Program-made: the position numbers and the translations under genes
Source of the DNA: Ferroplasma sp.
GTDB taxonomy: Archaea > Thermoplasmatota > Thermoplasmata > Thermoplasmatales > Thermoplasmataceae
DNA: 64,000 bases
NCBI RefSeq assembly: GCF_031200575.1
Contig: NZ_CP133597.1
Span: 1,302,001 to 1,366,000 of the forward strand
Direction of reading: 5' to 3'
Part shown: in pieces, positions 53,380 through 61,909 of the stretch
Numbering within the stretch: the first letter of the stretch is position 1
How the letters are laid out: every line of letters begins with the position of its first letter
Notes under the pieces: model-generated
The model's database searches: none
Told to the model about the DNA's origin: nothing
Seen by the model: only the letters and a program-made list of their open reading frames with translations

Positions 53380-54810
53380 ATGGATGAAAATGAACCGGTG
53401 CTGGAAAGGAAGTATGAACTGAAGCAGGGAGCAGTTGGAAAATGGCATGCCGTATTTCAGGCATATACCCATGTGGCGCCCTCAGGAGATATAGGTATAC
53501 TGCTCACAGGTGTGGCGCTGTTTGCGCTTGGTGCATCTCCCCTGGCAGTACTGCTATCGTGGGTTGTCTATCTCTTAATGGTAAATACAAATTACAGGTT
53601 CAGCAGAAGGGTTGCCCACGCAGGAGGCTATTATGCCATAGGCGGCCATGGAATGGGTGGTTTTTATGGTTTCATGAACGGCTGGGTTTACCTGCTTGAT
53701 GAGATGATAATATATCCGAGCTTCGGCCTTCTAGGATTTGCATCTGTAATTTACCTGCTGAGCCCCAGCATCTCATCAATACCATTCATCTGGATTCCCC
53801 TGATACTCATACCATTTGCCACTGGGCTGTTGTTCAACTATTTCGGCATCAAGCCATCCCTTGTTTATCTCCTTATTACTGCCTCAGTTGAGGTTGTATT
53901 TCTGCTATCTACAAGCTGGTACATTATTATATCCATGGGGCACGCAAATACCCTAAGTGTTTTTTCCCTTCAGGGAGTCAATGCCATACCATTTCTGTTT
54001 GCACTGCTTTATGGAATCGAGGCCTATGGCGGCCTTGGAACCGTGATAGGCATAAGTGAGGAAACAGAAAAATCAAAGTTCAATGTGCCCCGGGCCATAA
54101 TAATTGCTGCAATACTTGCCGGTGCAACGCTCATATCAGCAATGTATGCCCTGACCATTGCATGGGGCCCGTCTGTTATGAGTGGCTATGCAGCGTCCCC
54201 GGATCCGGGATTGATTATATGGCACAGGTTTTTCGGGCTTCCGGGGGAAATAATACTTCTATTCTTCATTCTGAATGGCTATATTGCATACACTGTTGCG
54301 AATCCAATTGTCCAGTCCAGGGTGATATATGCCATGGCCAGAGATGGTGTTTTCCCCAGGTATTTTGCAGTTACTCATAAAAAATACAGAACGCCATACA
54401 GGGCGGTTATGCTTGTATCTATAATAGCACTGGTGGTTGCCCTTGGCCTGTCATTTCCCTTCGGCCCATTTGATGCTGCGATAATAACGGGAGCCATGGC
54501 CGGAATTGGGCTGGTCACCGCACATGCAATGTCCAGCCTTGCCTATGTAAGATTTGCCAGGAGGGATAAAAAGGTGGAATACAGCACGCTGAAGGACATG
54601 GTAATACCTCTTGTCTCATTTGTGGTGCTGATCCCGATTATAGTATTCGCATTTGATGAACTGACATGGCCATATATTTTATCGCCCATACTTGCTGCCC
54701 TGTGGGTTCTTGGTTCATTTATATTTGGAATGTACCTGTATAAAAATAAAAAAGAGAGCTTAATGAAGGCGGGAGGTGAGGACTTCTCTGAGGTGATTAC
54801 GGAAGACTGA
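53380..54810 (+). CDS. APC-family amino acid permease
   Basis: A 476-residue, 12-helix permease with AVFQAYTHVAPSGDIGILLT in helix 1, TNYRFSRRVAHAGGYYAI before helix 3 and GISEETEKSKFNVPRAI in the middle loop. It is a more divergent paralogue of the permeases at 1858, 24835 and 35198. Upstream (53205-53379) is AT-rich promoter-like sequence. Confidence 0.87.
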   Translation: MDENEPVLERKYELKQGAVGKWHAVFQAYTHVAPSGDIGILLTGVALFALGASPLAVLLSWVVYLLMVNTNYRFSRRVAHAGGYYAIGGHGMGGFYGFMNGWVYLLDEMIIYPSFGLLGFASVIYLLSPSISSIPFIWIPLILIPFATGLLFNYFGIKPSLVYLLITASVEVVFLLSTSWYIIISMGHANTLSVFSLQGVNAIPFLFALLYGIEAYGGLGTVIGISEETEKSKFNVPRAIIIAAILAGATLISAMYALTIAWGPSVMSGYAASPDPGLIIWHRFFGLPGEIILLFFILNGYIAYTVANPIVQSRVIYAMARDGVFPRYFAVTHKKYRTPYRAVMLVSIIALVVALGLSFPFGPFDAAIITGAMAGIGLVTAHAMSSLAYVRFARRDKKVEYSTLKDMVIPLVSFVVLIPIIVFAFDELTWPYILSPILAALWVLGSFIFGMYLYKNKKESLMKAGGEDFSEVITED

Positions 54811-54820
54811 TAAATTTTAA

Positions 54821-56314
54821 TTATTCCTTAAAAATCTGGTCATACCAGTCCTTTCTCACCTTTCCCGTTATATCGAAGTATACATGCTTTATATATGTGA
54901 ACTCCTCCAGCGAGTAGGGCGAAAGTGATGCGCCGTGACCGCTCTGCTTGTATCCGGCCCATGGCATCTCAGATGGAACAACCACATGCTCATTGACCCA
55001 TACAGTGCCGAATCTCAGGTCCCTAGTTGCCCTCATTGCGGTTGTGATGTTAGAGGTCCATACTGAGGATCCTAGGCCATATGTGACATCGTTGCTTCTC
55101 CTGATTACGTCATCGTAGTCACTGAATTTTAATATGGTAAATACAGGACCAAATATTTCCTCTTTTACAATAGCAGAGGACTCGTTTTCCGTATATATCA
55201 GGGCAGGATCAATGTAGTATCCGTGATCATGGCCACTGATTTCCGGCCTATCGCCGCCGGAGATCAGCCTGCCGCCCTCCTCGATTCCCTTCTTAATGTA
55301 TCCCTCAACCCTTGTTCTCTGTGCCTCGGAAATGAGCGGCCCCATATCAGTATCGGGATTTTCTGGATCACCTATTTTTATCTGCTTAATCCTTTCTTTC
55401 AACCTCTGTACAAATCTATCAAAGACTTTTTCATGGATATAATATCTGGTTGAATTTGCACAGTCCTGGCCGTTGTTTACCATACCGCCAACAATGGCGC
55501 TCTCCACGGCAGCATCTATATTTGCGTCCTCGAATACTATGAACGGTGCCTTGCCTCCTAGTTCAAGGGAAACCTTTTTCAGGGTGGAGGAACCGAGCTC
55601 AGAGAGCCTTTTTCCAACCTCAGTGCTGCCTGTGAATGCTATCATGTCCAGTTTGTTGCTCCTTGCCATCTGTTCACCCACGGAACTCCCCGGACCTGTA
55701 ATTACATTGAAAACCCCTGAAGGAACTCCGGCCTTTTCAACCAGTTCCGCCAGTTTCAGGGTTGTCAGTGGAGTGTAGCTTGCCGGCTTTACCACAACAG
55801 AATTTCCTGTGGCAATGGCAGGAAAGGCACGCCATATAACCATCATGAGTGGATAATTCCAAGGAGTTATCACCCCCACAGCACCAATGGGCTCCCTTCT
55901 TATTGCACTTGTGCCGTCTGCAACGTATTCTGCCATGGCCTTTCCCTCCAGTGTTCTGCATGCGCCCGCTATAAATCTTATATTATCTATGGTGTATGGT
56001 ATATCATAACCGGATACCTGTTTAACACTTTTTCCGGAATTTTCTGTCTCGAGTTTTATGAATTCCTGCTGGTTTTTTTCGAGAAGGTCCGCAATTTTCA
56101 GCAAAATATTTGACCTGTCTCCAGGGGGAAGCCTGCTCCAAACACCTGAGTCAAAGGAATTCCTTGCAGCATCCACTGCCATTTTTACGTCAGATTCTGA
56201 TGCTGACTGCACTTTTGCAATGACTTCATCAGTTGATGGATTTTTAACATCCAGGAGTTTTCCTGTGGATGAGTTTACCCATTCTCCATTTATATAAAGT
56301 TTGTAAGTTTCCAT
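54821..56314 (-). CDS. NAD(P)-dependent aldehyde dehydrogenase
   Basis: A 497-residue ALDH superfamily protein. Asn of the oxyanion hole lies in GVITPWNYPLMM, the cofactor loop is TGSTEVGKRLSE, the catalytic Glu is in VSLELGGKAPF, and the nucleophilic Cys is in NNGQDCANSTRYY. It resembles betaine/aminobutyraldehyde dehydrogenases. It lies 14 bp after the Fe-ADH gene, so the pair would turn an alcohol into a carboxylic acid, or run in reverse. Confidence 0.93.
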   Translation of the reverse strand: METYKLYINGEWVNSSTGKLLDVKNPSTDEVIAKVQSASESDVKMAVDAARNSFDSGVWSRLPPGDRSNILLKIADLLEKNQQEFIKLETENSGKSVKQVSGYDIPYTIDNIRFIAGACRTLEGKAMAEYVADGTSAIRREPIGAVGVITPWNYPLMMVIWRAFPAIATGNSVVVKPASYTPLTTLKLAELVEKAGVPSGVFNVITGPGSSVGEQMARSNKLDMIAFTGSTEVGKRLSELGSSTLKKVSLELGGKAPFIVFEDANIDAAVESAIVGGMVNNGQDCANSTRYYIHEKVFDRFVQRLKERIKQIKIGDPENPDTDMGPLISEAQRTRVEGYIKKGIEEGGRLISGGDRPEISGHDHGYYIDPALIYTENESSAIVKEEIFGPVFTILKFSDYDDVIRRSNDVTYGLGSSVWTSNITTAMRATRDLRFGTVWVNEHVVVPSEMPWAGYKQSGHGASLSPYSLEEFTYIKHVYFDITGKVRKDWYDQIFKE

Positions 56315-56328
56315 TTATTCACCATTTT

Positions 56329-57564
56329 TTAATTTTCTAAAGTCCCATTATACATATTTGTTATAAGCCTCAGGGAATTTTCCATTGTCAGCCTTCTTGG
56401 ATTGAATCTCGGTAGGTCGTAGAGCTTCTGCCTTGAAGAATAAATGTATTCTGCAAATTTTTCTATATCAGATTTCGGGAAGTTTATTTCCTTTAAAGTT
56501 GTGGGCATCTCAAGGTCCTTCAGCATCTGTATGATTGCCGGTGGGATTTTTGATGCTACCTCCCTGGCAGATTCTCCCCTGTGGGGTATGTTGAATATCC
56601 TTGCCAGTGATCCGATTTTATTATATGCAGCAGATATGTTAAAATCCAGTATGTATGGCAATGCCATTCCCACGGCAACACCGTGGATTGCACCGTATTT
56701 GGGGCCGAATGCTTCCCCCAGGCAGTGGCCGAGAATGGATGGCCCTGCAACCCAGGGAAATGTTATCACCATGCCACCCAGCATTGCACCCATGGACATT
56801 CCTGACCTTGCCCTTATGTTGCCCGGATCATTATATGCCGTCCTCAGATTTCTGAAAATAAGGGATGCAGCCTTGGTGGCAATTCCATCCGATATTGGAT
56901 TTGCCTCCTTGCTGATCAGTCCCTCCACGTTATGTGCAAGTGCGTCCATGCCGCTGGCTGCGGTGGTTCTTGGAGGTGCACTGGCATTCAGTACAGGATC
57001 CACTATTGCAGTATCCGCCAGAAGGTTACTGCTTGCAGCCCATGTTTTGTACATGGATTCCTTATCTATGACCACGGACATATTCGAAACCTCACTTCCC
57101 GTGCCTCCTGTTGTTGGTATCAGGATTTTTGGAAGCCCGGGATTTTTGAATTTATCCTCCACCGGTGTGAGATAATCTGCGGGGTCACCGGGGTTTGTAA
57201 CCATAGAGGCTACCATCTTGCTTGTATCCAGAACACTCCCCCCGCCCACTGCAAGAACAGAATCAAATTTTCCATTAGACCTGGCAAAATCCACGGCATT
57301 TGTGATATTTTCCATGTTGGGTTCATTTGAAATTTTATCATATATTTCGTATTTTATATTGTTTTTTGAAAGAGATTCCAGTATATTCTCCAGAAGCCCG
57401 AATTTGTAAACGTTTGGATCTGTGACAATTAAGGTATTTTTCCTGCCCATAATACCTAACTGTTCCCCTGCAAGCCTGGCCTGCCCTGCGCCAAAGAGTA
57501 TCCTCTTAACCTGGTCAAAATTCAATGCGTGGTTGTATTCATATAGAGTGTCTATATCATTCAT
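56329..57564 (-). CDS. Iron-containing alcohol dehydrogenase
   Basis: A 411-residue group III (Fe-type) alcohol dehydrogenase. The NAD site is SVLAVGGGSVLDTSKMVAS, TTGGTGSEVSN follows, and metal ligands are in SGMDALAHNVE and in LGHCLGEAFG and YGAIHGVAVGMALP (Asp plus three His). It is the first gene of a two-gene operon with an aldehyde dehydrogenase. The substrate alcohol is unknown. Confidence 0.92.
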   Translation of the reverse strand: MNDIDTLYEYNHALNFDQVKRILFGAGQARLAGEQLGIMGRKNTLIVTDPNVYKFGLLENILESLSKNNIKYEIYDKISNEPNMENITNAVDFARSNGKFDSVLAVGGGSVLDTSKMVASMVTNPGDPADYLTPVEDKFKNPGLPKILIPTTGGTGSEVSNMSVVIDKESMYKTWAASSNLLADTAIVDPVLNASAPPRTTAASGMDALAHNVEGLISKEANPISDGIATKAASLIFRNLRTAYNDPGNIRARSGMSMGAMLGGMVITFPWVAGPSILGHCLGEAFGPKYGAIHGVAVGMALPYILDFNISAAYNKIGSLARIFNIPHRGESAREVASKIPPAIIQMLKDLEMPTTLKEINFPKSDIEKFAEYIYSSRQKLYDLPRFNPRRLTMENSLRLITNMYNGTLEN

Positions 57565-57585
57565 TGAAAATATATAAATAATTTA

Positions 57586-57593
57586 TATTTAAT
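57586..57593 (-). promoter_or_regulatory. TATA-like box of the ADH-ALDH operon
   Basis: ATTAAATA on the minus strand lies 21 nt before ATG 57564. Confidence 0.45.
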
Positions 57594-57682
57594 GCTTGTT
57601 ACAAACTTTCACGGTAAATGGCATAAGGATACCATGGGACTTTTAATGAAAAATCTTTTTAACGTATAAGCCATATTGCTTT

Positions 57683-58189
57683 ATGAAATTTAACGTGCAG
57701 ACAGAGGACTTTCCTGAAACGTTTTATGCTTTCATTGAAATCCCACAGGGTGCAAATACGAAGCTGGAGTACAAGCCGGAAGTTGATAATATAGTTCTTG
57801 ACAGGATACTGTTCACATCCATGGTGTATCCCACAAGCTACGGCTTTATAATGAATACAAAGGGTAAGGATGGGGATCCACTTGATGTTCTTGTGATTGC
57901 CTCGGTGCCAATCCCATCAGGTACAGTTGTAAAATGCAGGGCCGTGGGAATAGCACAGATGAGCGATGAGGAGGGTTCTGATAATAAGGTTATAGCTGTA
58001 CCGGTTGATAAGGTTGACCCCACATCTGCGGCAATAAAGGATGTAAATAGCCTGGGAGACCCACTAAAGGAGAAAATAAAACATTTCTTCCAGCATTATA
58101 AGGAACTTGAAAAGGGCAAATTCATGACCTTCCATGGATACGCTGGCAGGGAAGAGGCCATTAAAGAAATTAAAGAATCCCTTTTATAA
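57683..58189 (+). CDS. ppa: Inorganic pyrophosphatase (family I)
   Basis: A 168-residue soluble pyrophosphatase that hydrolyses PPi to phosphate. Family residues are seen in AFIEIPQGANTKLEYK, YGFIMNTKGKDGDPLDVLVI (metal Asps) and VDKVDPTS, with KHFFQHYKELEKGKF near the C-terminus. Length is normal for the bacterial/archaeal type. Confidence 0.96.
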   Translation: MKFNVQTEDFPETFYAFIEIPQGANTKLEYKPEVDNIVLDRILFTSMVYPTSYGFIMNTKGKDGDPLDVLVIASVPIPSGTVVKCRAVGIAQMSDEEGSDNKVIAVPVDKVDPTSAAIKDVNSLGDPLKEKIKHFFQHYKELEKGKFMTFHGYAGREEAIKEIKESLL

Positions 58190-58245
58190 ACCATAACTTT
58201 CGTTCGAATCAATAATATTTTTTACCATTTTATGTTTATACTTAC

Positions 58246-58815
58246 GTGCGTTACAGGAAATATCTCATCGGCTTTCTCGGACCATTGATCACAATAATAT
58301 TAATATTCCTGGATATAGGCATTTCTCCATATTTTTCATGGTATGTTAATTCATTGAGCAGTTTGGGAGTACACAAATATTATTTTATTTTTGATTCTGC
58401 TGTAATAATAGGTGGAATTTCCATTTTTGTATTTGCACTTATGCTGTATAAAAACCTTGCAGTGAAATTTCTCTCCATAGGCTTTATCCTCGCCGGGGCG
58501 ATTTCACTTTTCCTCATAGGGATTTTCAATGAAAATTATGGAAATTTGCATCTTGCAATTGCCGTTATATATTTTATATCCACACCTGTGGGAATCATAA
58601 TATTTAGTTTTTACAGGATACGGAGATTTATAAGCTACTACGGCTTTATTTCAGGAATTCTTTCCCTGGGAACAATAATTTTCGGAATACTTGTACTGTT
58701 CCGCTATATCAAAATCGGGATAGGGCTCTCGGTTACAGAGATGACCGAGGCATTGCTGCTATCTTCCTGGTCCTCCATAACCGGGCTTTATCTCTGCTAT
58801 CATCCTGCTAAATAA
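58246..58815 (+). CDS. DUF998-type integral membrane protein
   Basis: A 189-residue protein with six predicted membrane helices. The segment DIGISPYFSWYVNSLSSLG after helix 1 is the typical DUF998 motif (isp..sw..N.lS.LG). Function of the family is not established. The start is GTG 58246, giving MRYRKYLIGFLG, with an AT-rich stretch about 21 nt upstream. Confidence 0.75.
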   Translation: MRYRKYLIGFLGPLITIILIFLDIGISPYFSWYVNSLSSLGVHKYYFIFDSAVIIGGISIFVFALMLYKNLAVKFLSIGFILAGAISLFLIGIFNENYGNLHLAIAVIYFISTPVGIIIFSFYRIRRFISYYGFISGILSLGTIIFGILVLFRYIKIGIGLSVTEMTEALLLSSWSSITGLYLCYHPAK

Positions 58816-58822
58816 ACGGGCA

Positions 58823-59824
58823 TTAAATATCAGAGTCTATAAAGTTATTAATTATTCTGGTTCCCATGCCGTCGAATTTCAGGCGGATCACAAACTCTGA
58901 CATCTCACGCATCCTGTTCTGAAGCCTGTTAACATTCTCAGGGTCTGTGAGTACCAGTATGAATCCCTCTGATCCTCCTCCCAGAAGTTTGGCTGACCTT
59001 GCACCATTGTCGAAGGCATAACTGATCATTTTCTCTATTCTTTCATTGGAGACGTTGCTGCCCAGCGTCTTTTTGATTTTCCATCCATCATTAATTAGTG
59101 AGCAGATTTCCTCACGGTTTTCTGACATCACTGCCCTGCTCATCTGCAACGCCATATCCCTTATAGACTTCAATTTTGACATTGTTTCCTCATCTCCCTG
59201 CGCGGACTTCTGTGCCTGTTCCTGTAGTGACTTTGAACTTTCCCGGGTATTTCCGGTGTATACCAGAATCATTGATCTTTCCAGGTTATGAATGAACTCT
59301 GTGTTGATATTGAATTTCTGAGTTGTTTCACCGGACCTTTTAAATTCCATATACTTCAGGCCGCCAACTGCTATAGCGAATGGATCCTGTTTCCCCAGTA
59401 TTATATTGAATTTTTCCTTTTCTGTGGCGTAGGACTCCCTGGCAAGCTCAAGTGGCCCTATTTCAGTTCCCTTTATTGCATAGATTATTTTGATTATGCC
59501 GTTGAGCAGGGCAGAGCTGGAACCCAATCCCGACCCAGGTGGCACATCGCTGTTCATTATAAGCCTTCCAGTGGTTATTCCACTATCCATAAACAGCCCT
59601 ATAATTCGATTTTCCATGGAGGTATTATTTGATGAGATAAGTGATGTTTTCAGGAAATCCCTGGAAGAAATTTCAAGGGTACCCCTATCATCCACATACC
59701 TTATCATTATTCCCCGATCTATGGTTGTGTTGAACACCGCGCCCCCATAATTCTCCAGAAATGGGCTGATATCCGATCCACCACCGGCGAAGCTTATCCG
59801 CACTGGACTGTAAACAGTAATCAT
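58823..59824 (-). CDS. GHMP kinase, candidate mevalonate-3-phosphate 5-kinase
   Basis: A 333-residue GHMP kinase: motif 1 PVRISFAGGGSDISPF, ATP loop DVPPGSGLGSSSALLNG, and motif 3 SAKLLGGGSEGFILVL. It belongs to the 'galactokinase/mevalonate kinase-related' (HddA-like, COG2605) group. In Thermoplasma acidophilum a kinase that I recall as from this group performs the 5-phosphorylation of mevalonate 3-phosphate in the archaeal isoprenoid pathway, and the same role is likely here. A heptose-phosphate kinase function is the alternative. A TATA-like TTTTAATA lies about 21 nt upstream. Confidence 0.8.
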   Translation of the reverse strand: MITVYSPVRISFAGGGSDISPFLENYGGAVFNTTIDRGIMIRYVDDRGTLEISSRDFLKTSLISSNNTSMENRIIGLFMDSGITTGRLIMNSDVPPGSGLGSSSALLNGIIKIIYAIKGTEIGPLELARESYATEKEKFNIILGKQDPFAIAVGGLKYMEFKRSGETTQKFNINTEFIHNLERSMILVYTGNTRESSKSLQEQAQKSAQGDEETMSKLKSIRDMALQMSRAVMSENREEICSLINDGWKIKKTLGSNVSNERIEKMISYAFDNGARSAKLLGGGSEGFILVLTDPENVNRLQNRMREMSEFVIRLKFDGMGTRIINNFIDSDI

Positions 59825-60012
59825 ATAAATATATCAGAAATACCTATTAAAATGTTAAGCTCTTTTTTTTACTGGAAATCGCCGGGATTTTTTGGAATAA
59901 CTGAAATAAATATTTTGTATCAACGCCAGAATGCAGGATTCTGCCATGGCTCAATAACTATTTATGTATTAATATAATATGGTATGCAAATCAAAAGCAG
60001 CTGGTCTTGATA

Positions 60013-60321
60013 ATGATAGTATTCAATGTAAATTCAGGTGTGATACAGATACAGGATTCTGTTGGCAAATTATTGATGAACAGAATTCTAATAATGAGAG
60101 CGTATACTGAAACGGTTTCCTGTGATTCCGGCATGTGCGAGGTTGTGCACGGGATTACGTTGAAAGTAAAAAGGCGCTGCAATGATCCTGAAATGCTTTA
60201 TTTTATGAACGGAAATATAGAGATTGCAATGGATTCCACCGTGTACGATCTACTGGAGAGGGAAAACCTTTCGGTTGAAAAGGGAAGTGATATTTCTGTG
60301 GAAAGAAAGCGCCGCAGATAA
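60013..60321 (+). CDS. Small protein of unknown function
   Basis: A 102-residue protein (MIVFNVNSGVIQIQDSVGKL...) not assigned to a family. It holds a Cys pair (CDSGMC) near residue 35 and a basic C-terminus (ERKRRR). Predicted mixed alpha/beta, no membrane segment. Codon use resembles its neighbours, so it is probably real. A TTG two codons upstream (60007) is closer to the TATA-like ATATAATA at 59972-59979. It precedes a DHA2 exporter by 38 bp and may be co-transcribed. The 59825-60006 gap holds the promoters of this gene and the GHMP kinase. Confidence 0.55.
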   Translation: MIVFNVNSGVIQIQDSVGKLLMNRILIMRAYTETVSCDSGMCEVVHGITLKVKRRCNDPEMLYFMNGNIEIAMDSTVYDLLERENLSVEKGSDISVERKRRR

Positions 60322-60359
60322 CCTAAAAATCAATTTATAGTATCTAAACATGCAGGATA

Positions 60360-61721
60360 ATGGATCACAGGTACGGAGTTCTGGCAGTCACAACATTAAG
60401 CACACTCATGGCGGCCATAGATTCCACCATTGTTTATCTGGCGCTTCCAGCCATGGGCGAAACCTTTCATTCCGGTATTTCATACCTCACAGTTGTTGTA
60501 ACTGCATATCTGATTTCTACAACCGTGATGCTTGTACCTGCAATTGAAATAACAAAAAGAATAGGAAACAGGAATTTTTACATAATAGGATTTTCCCTAT
60601 TTACCATTTCCTCACTGATAATAGCCTTATCGTTCAACATAGCCTCAGTTATAGTTTTCAGGTTTACAGAGGGAATAGGCGCCGGAATAATGACCTCATC
60701 TGATATTCCAATCATTCTCGGAGCCTTCAGGAGGGGTGAAAGGGGAAAGGCAATAGGGCTGAACTCCATAGCATGGTCCATAGGAACCGTGACTGGACCT
60801 GTTCTGGGAGGATTTCTCGTGGCCATAAACTGGCGTTATATTTTTTTAATCAATGTTCCCATAGGCATGATCGCCATATACGCCGGTTTCAGAATAATAA
60901 AGAATGACAGGCCTGTTAAACTCCCGCTAAAATACAGGTCTGCAATCTCCATGGCAGTATTCATAATACCCCTCGTCCTGGGAATAGCACTGATAAATGT
61001 ATATTATATCATCATTGCAGCTGTTATATTCCCATTTTTTATGTATACACAGGTTAAAAATCCAGTAATTGAGAGAAGACTGCTGAAAAATATAAAATTC
61101 TCCCTGATCACAGTGGCATCCTTCCTGGAATCCTTTGTTTTCTTTTCAGTACTGTTTGCCCTGAGCCTGTATTTTGAAAGCGATCTGGGTATAGGCAGTG
61201 TTGAAACGGGGCTGCTCATAATGGCATATCCTCTGGCTTCCATAATATCCAGCCCCATAGGCGGCATGCTTTATGACCGGTATCCCAACAGCGAGGCCAT
61301 AATGGCTGCAGGCACCCTCATGGAGTGCGTTCCGGTAATATTTATCGCTATCTACCTGAGGTTTATCCCGGAGCTGCTGCTAATAGCTGGATTTGGAGGT
61401 TCCATGTTCTGGGCGCCCTCCACAACAATGATTACAGATGCCATGGGAGAGCGTTACCGTGTCCAGGCCAATAATTCCATGTTCATCATGCGTGATGTGG
61501 GCATAATCACATCAATTTCCATACTCCCACTGTTTATAATGTACTTTTCTAAAGTTAATGTGAGCCTTGGAGACATTTTCGTGGACAGGTCAATGGTGGA
61601 TATTACTGCAGGAATCAGTGCCTATCTGCTGGTTACATCAATGATTTCATTATCATCACTTATATTTATATATGCGTACCACAGAAGGGTCAGGAAATCC
61701 ACTAGTAATGGATTCCCGTAA
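60360..61721 (+). CDS. DHA2-type MFS exporter
   Basis: A 453-residue MFS protein of the DHA2 family: helix 1 STLMAAIDSTIVYLALPAMG with the characteristic D(S/A)T(I/V)V element, RFTEGIGAGIMTSSDIPIIL, and motif C-like SIAWSIGTVTGPVLGGFLV. It is a third family member in this window. AATTTATA about 20 nt upstream supports ATG 60360; another ATG at 60350 is out of frame. Confidence 0.87.
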   Translation: MDHRYGVLAVTTLSTLMAAIDSTIVYLALPAMGETFHSGISYLTVVVTAYLISTTVMLVPAIEITKRIGNRNFYIIGFSLFTISSLIIALSFNIASVIVFRFTEGIGAGIMTSSDIPIILGAFRRGERGKAIGLNSIAWSIGTVTGPVLGGFLVAINWRYIFLINVPIGMIAIYAGFRIIKNDRPVKLPLKYRSAISMAVFIIPLVLGIALINVYYIIIAAVIFPFFMYTQVKNPVIERRLLKNIKFSLITVASFLESFVFFSVLFALSLYFESDLGIGSVETGLLIMAYPLASIISSPIGGMLYDRYPNSEAIMAAGTLMECVPVIFIAIYLRFIPELLLIAGFGGSMFWAPSTTMITDAMGERYRVQANNSMFIMRDVGIITSISILPLFIMYFSKVNVSLGDIFVDRSMVDITAGISAYLLVTSMISLSSLIFIYAYHRRVRKSTSNGFP

Positions 61722-61772
61722 GGCCCTGCAGCAGTATCAAATAGTTAAATAACAAATTAAACATATACATCC

Positions 61773-61846
61773 GGATCCGTGGGGTAGTTAGGATATCCTG
61801 CTGGCCTTCGAAGCCGATGACCCGGGTTCAAATCCCGGCGGGTCCG
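61773..61846 (+). tRNA. tRNA-Arg (TCG)
   Basis: A 74-nt tRNA. The acceptor GGATCCG/CGGGTCC has one T-G pair, the D arm GGGT...ATCC, and the T arm CCGGG TTCAAAT CCCGG. Anticodon loop CTTCGAA gives anticodon TCG. The anticodon stem CTGGC/GCCGA has three Watson-Crick pairs next to the loop, then a T-G pair and a C-A mismatch at the outer end. Discriminator G. A T-rich stretch follows as a likely termination site. Confidence 0.85.
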
Positions 61847-61880
61847 CCTTTTACATGCCTTTTTATGGTATCTGAAAAAT

Positions 61881-61888
61881 TTTATTTA
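61881..61888 (+). promoter_or_regulatory. TATA-like box of the last MFS gene
   Basis: TTTATTTA lies 21 nt before ATG 61910 and supports that start over upstream in-frame ATGs. Confidence 0.5.
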
Positions 61889-61909
61889 TTATCCGGCAAT
61901 TATGCTGTA

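Noticed and set aside
56444-57175. 243-codon plus-strand frame opposite the iron alcohol dehydrogenase
   Set aside because: Long antisense shadow of a gene with full Fe-ADH motifs; its own product has no recognisable features.
61817-61909. N-terminal extension of the last MFS protein into tRNA-Arg
   Set aside because: The paralogue at 34012 and a TATA box 21 nt before ATG 61910 both support the shorter start.
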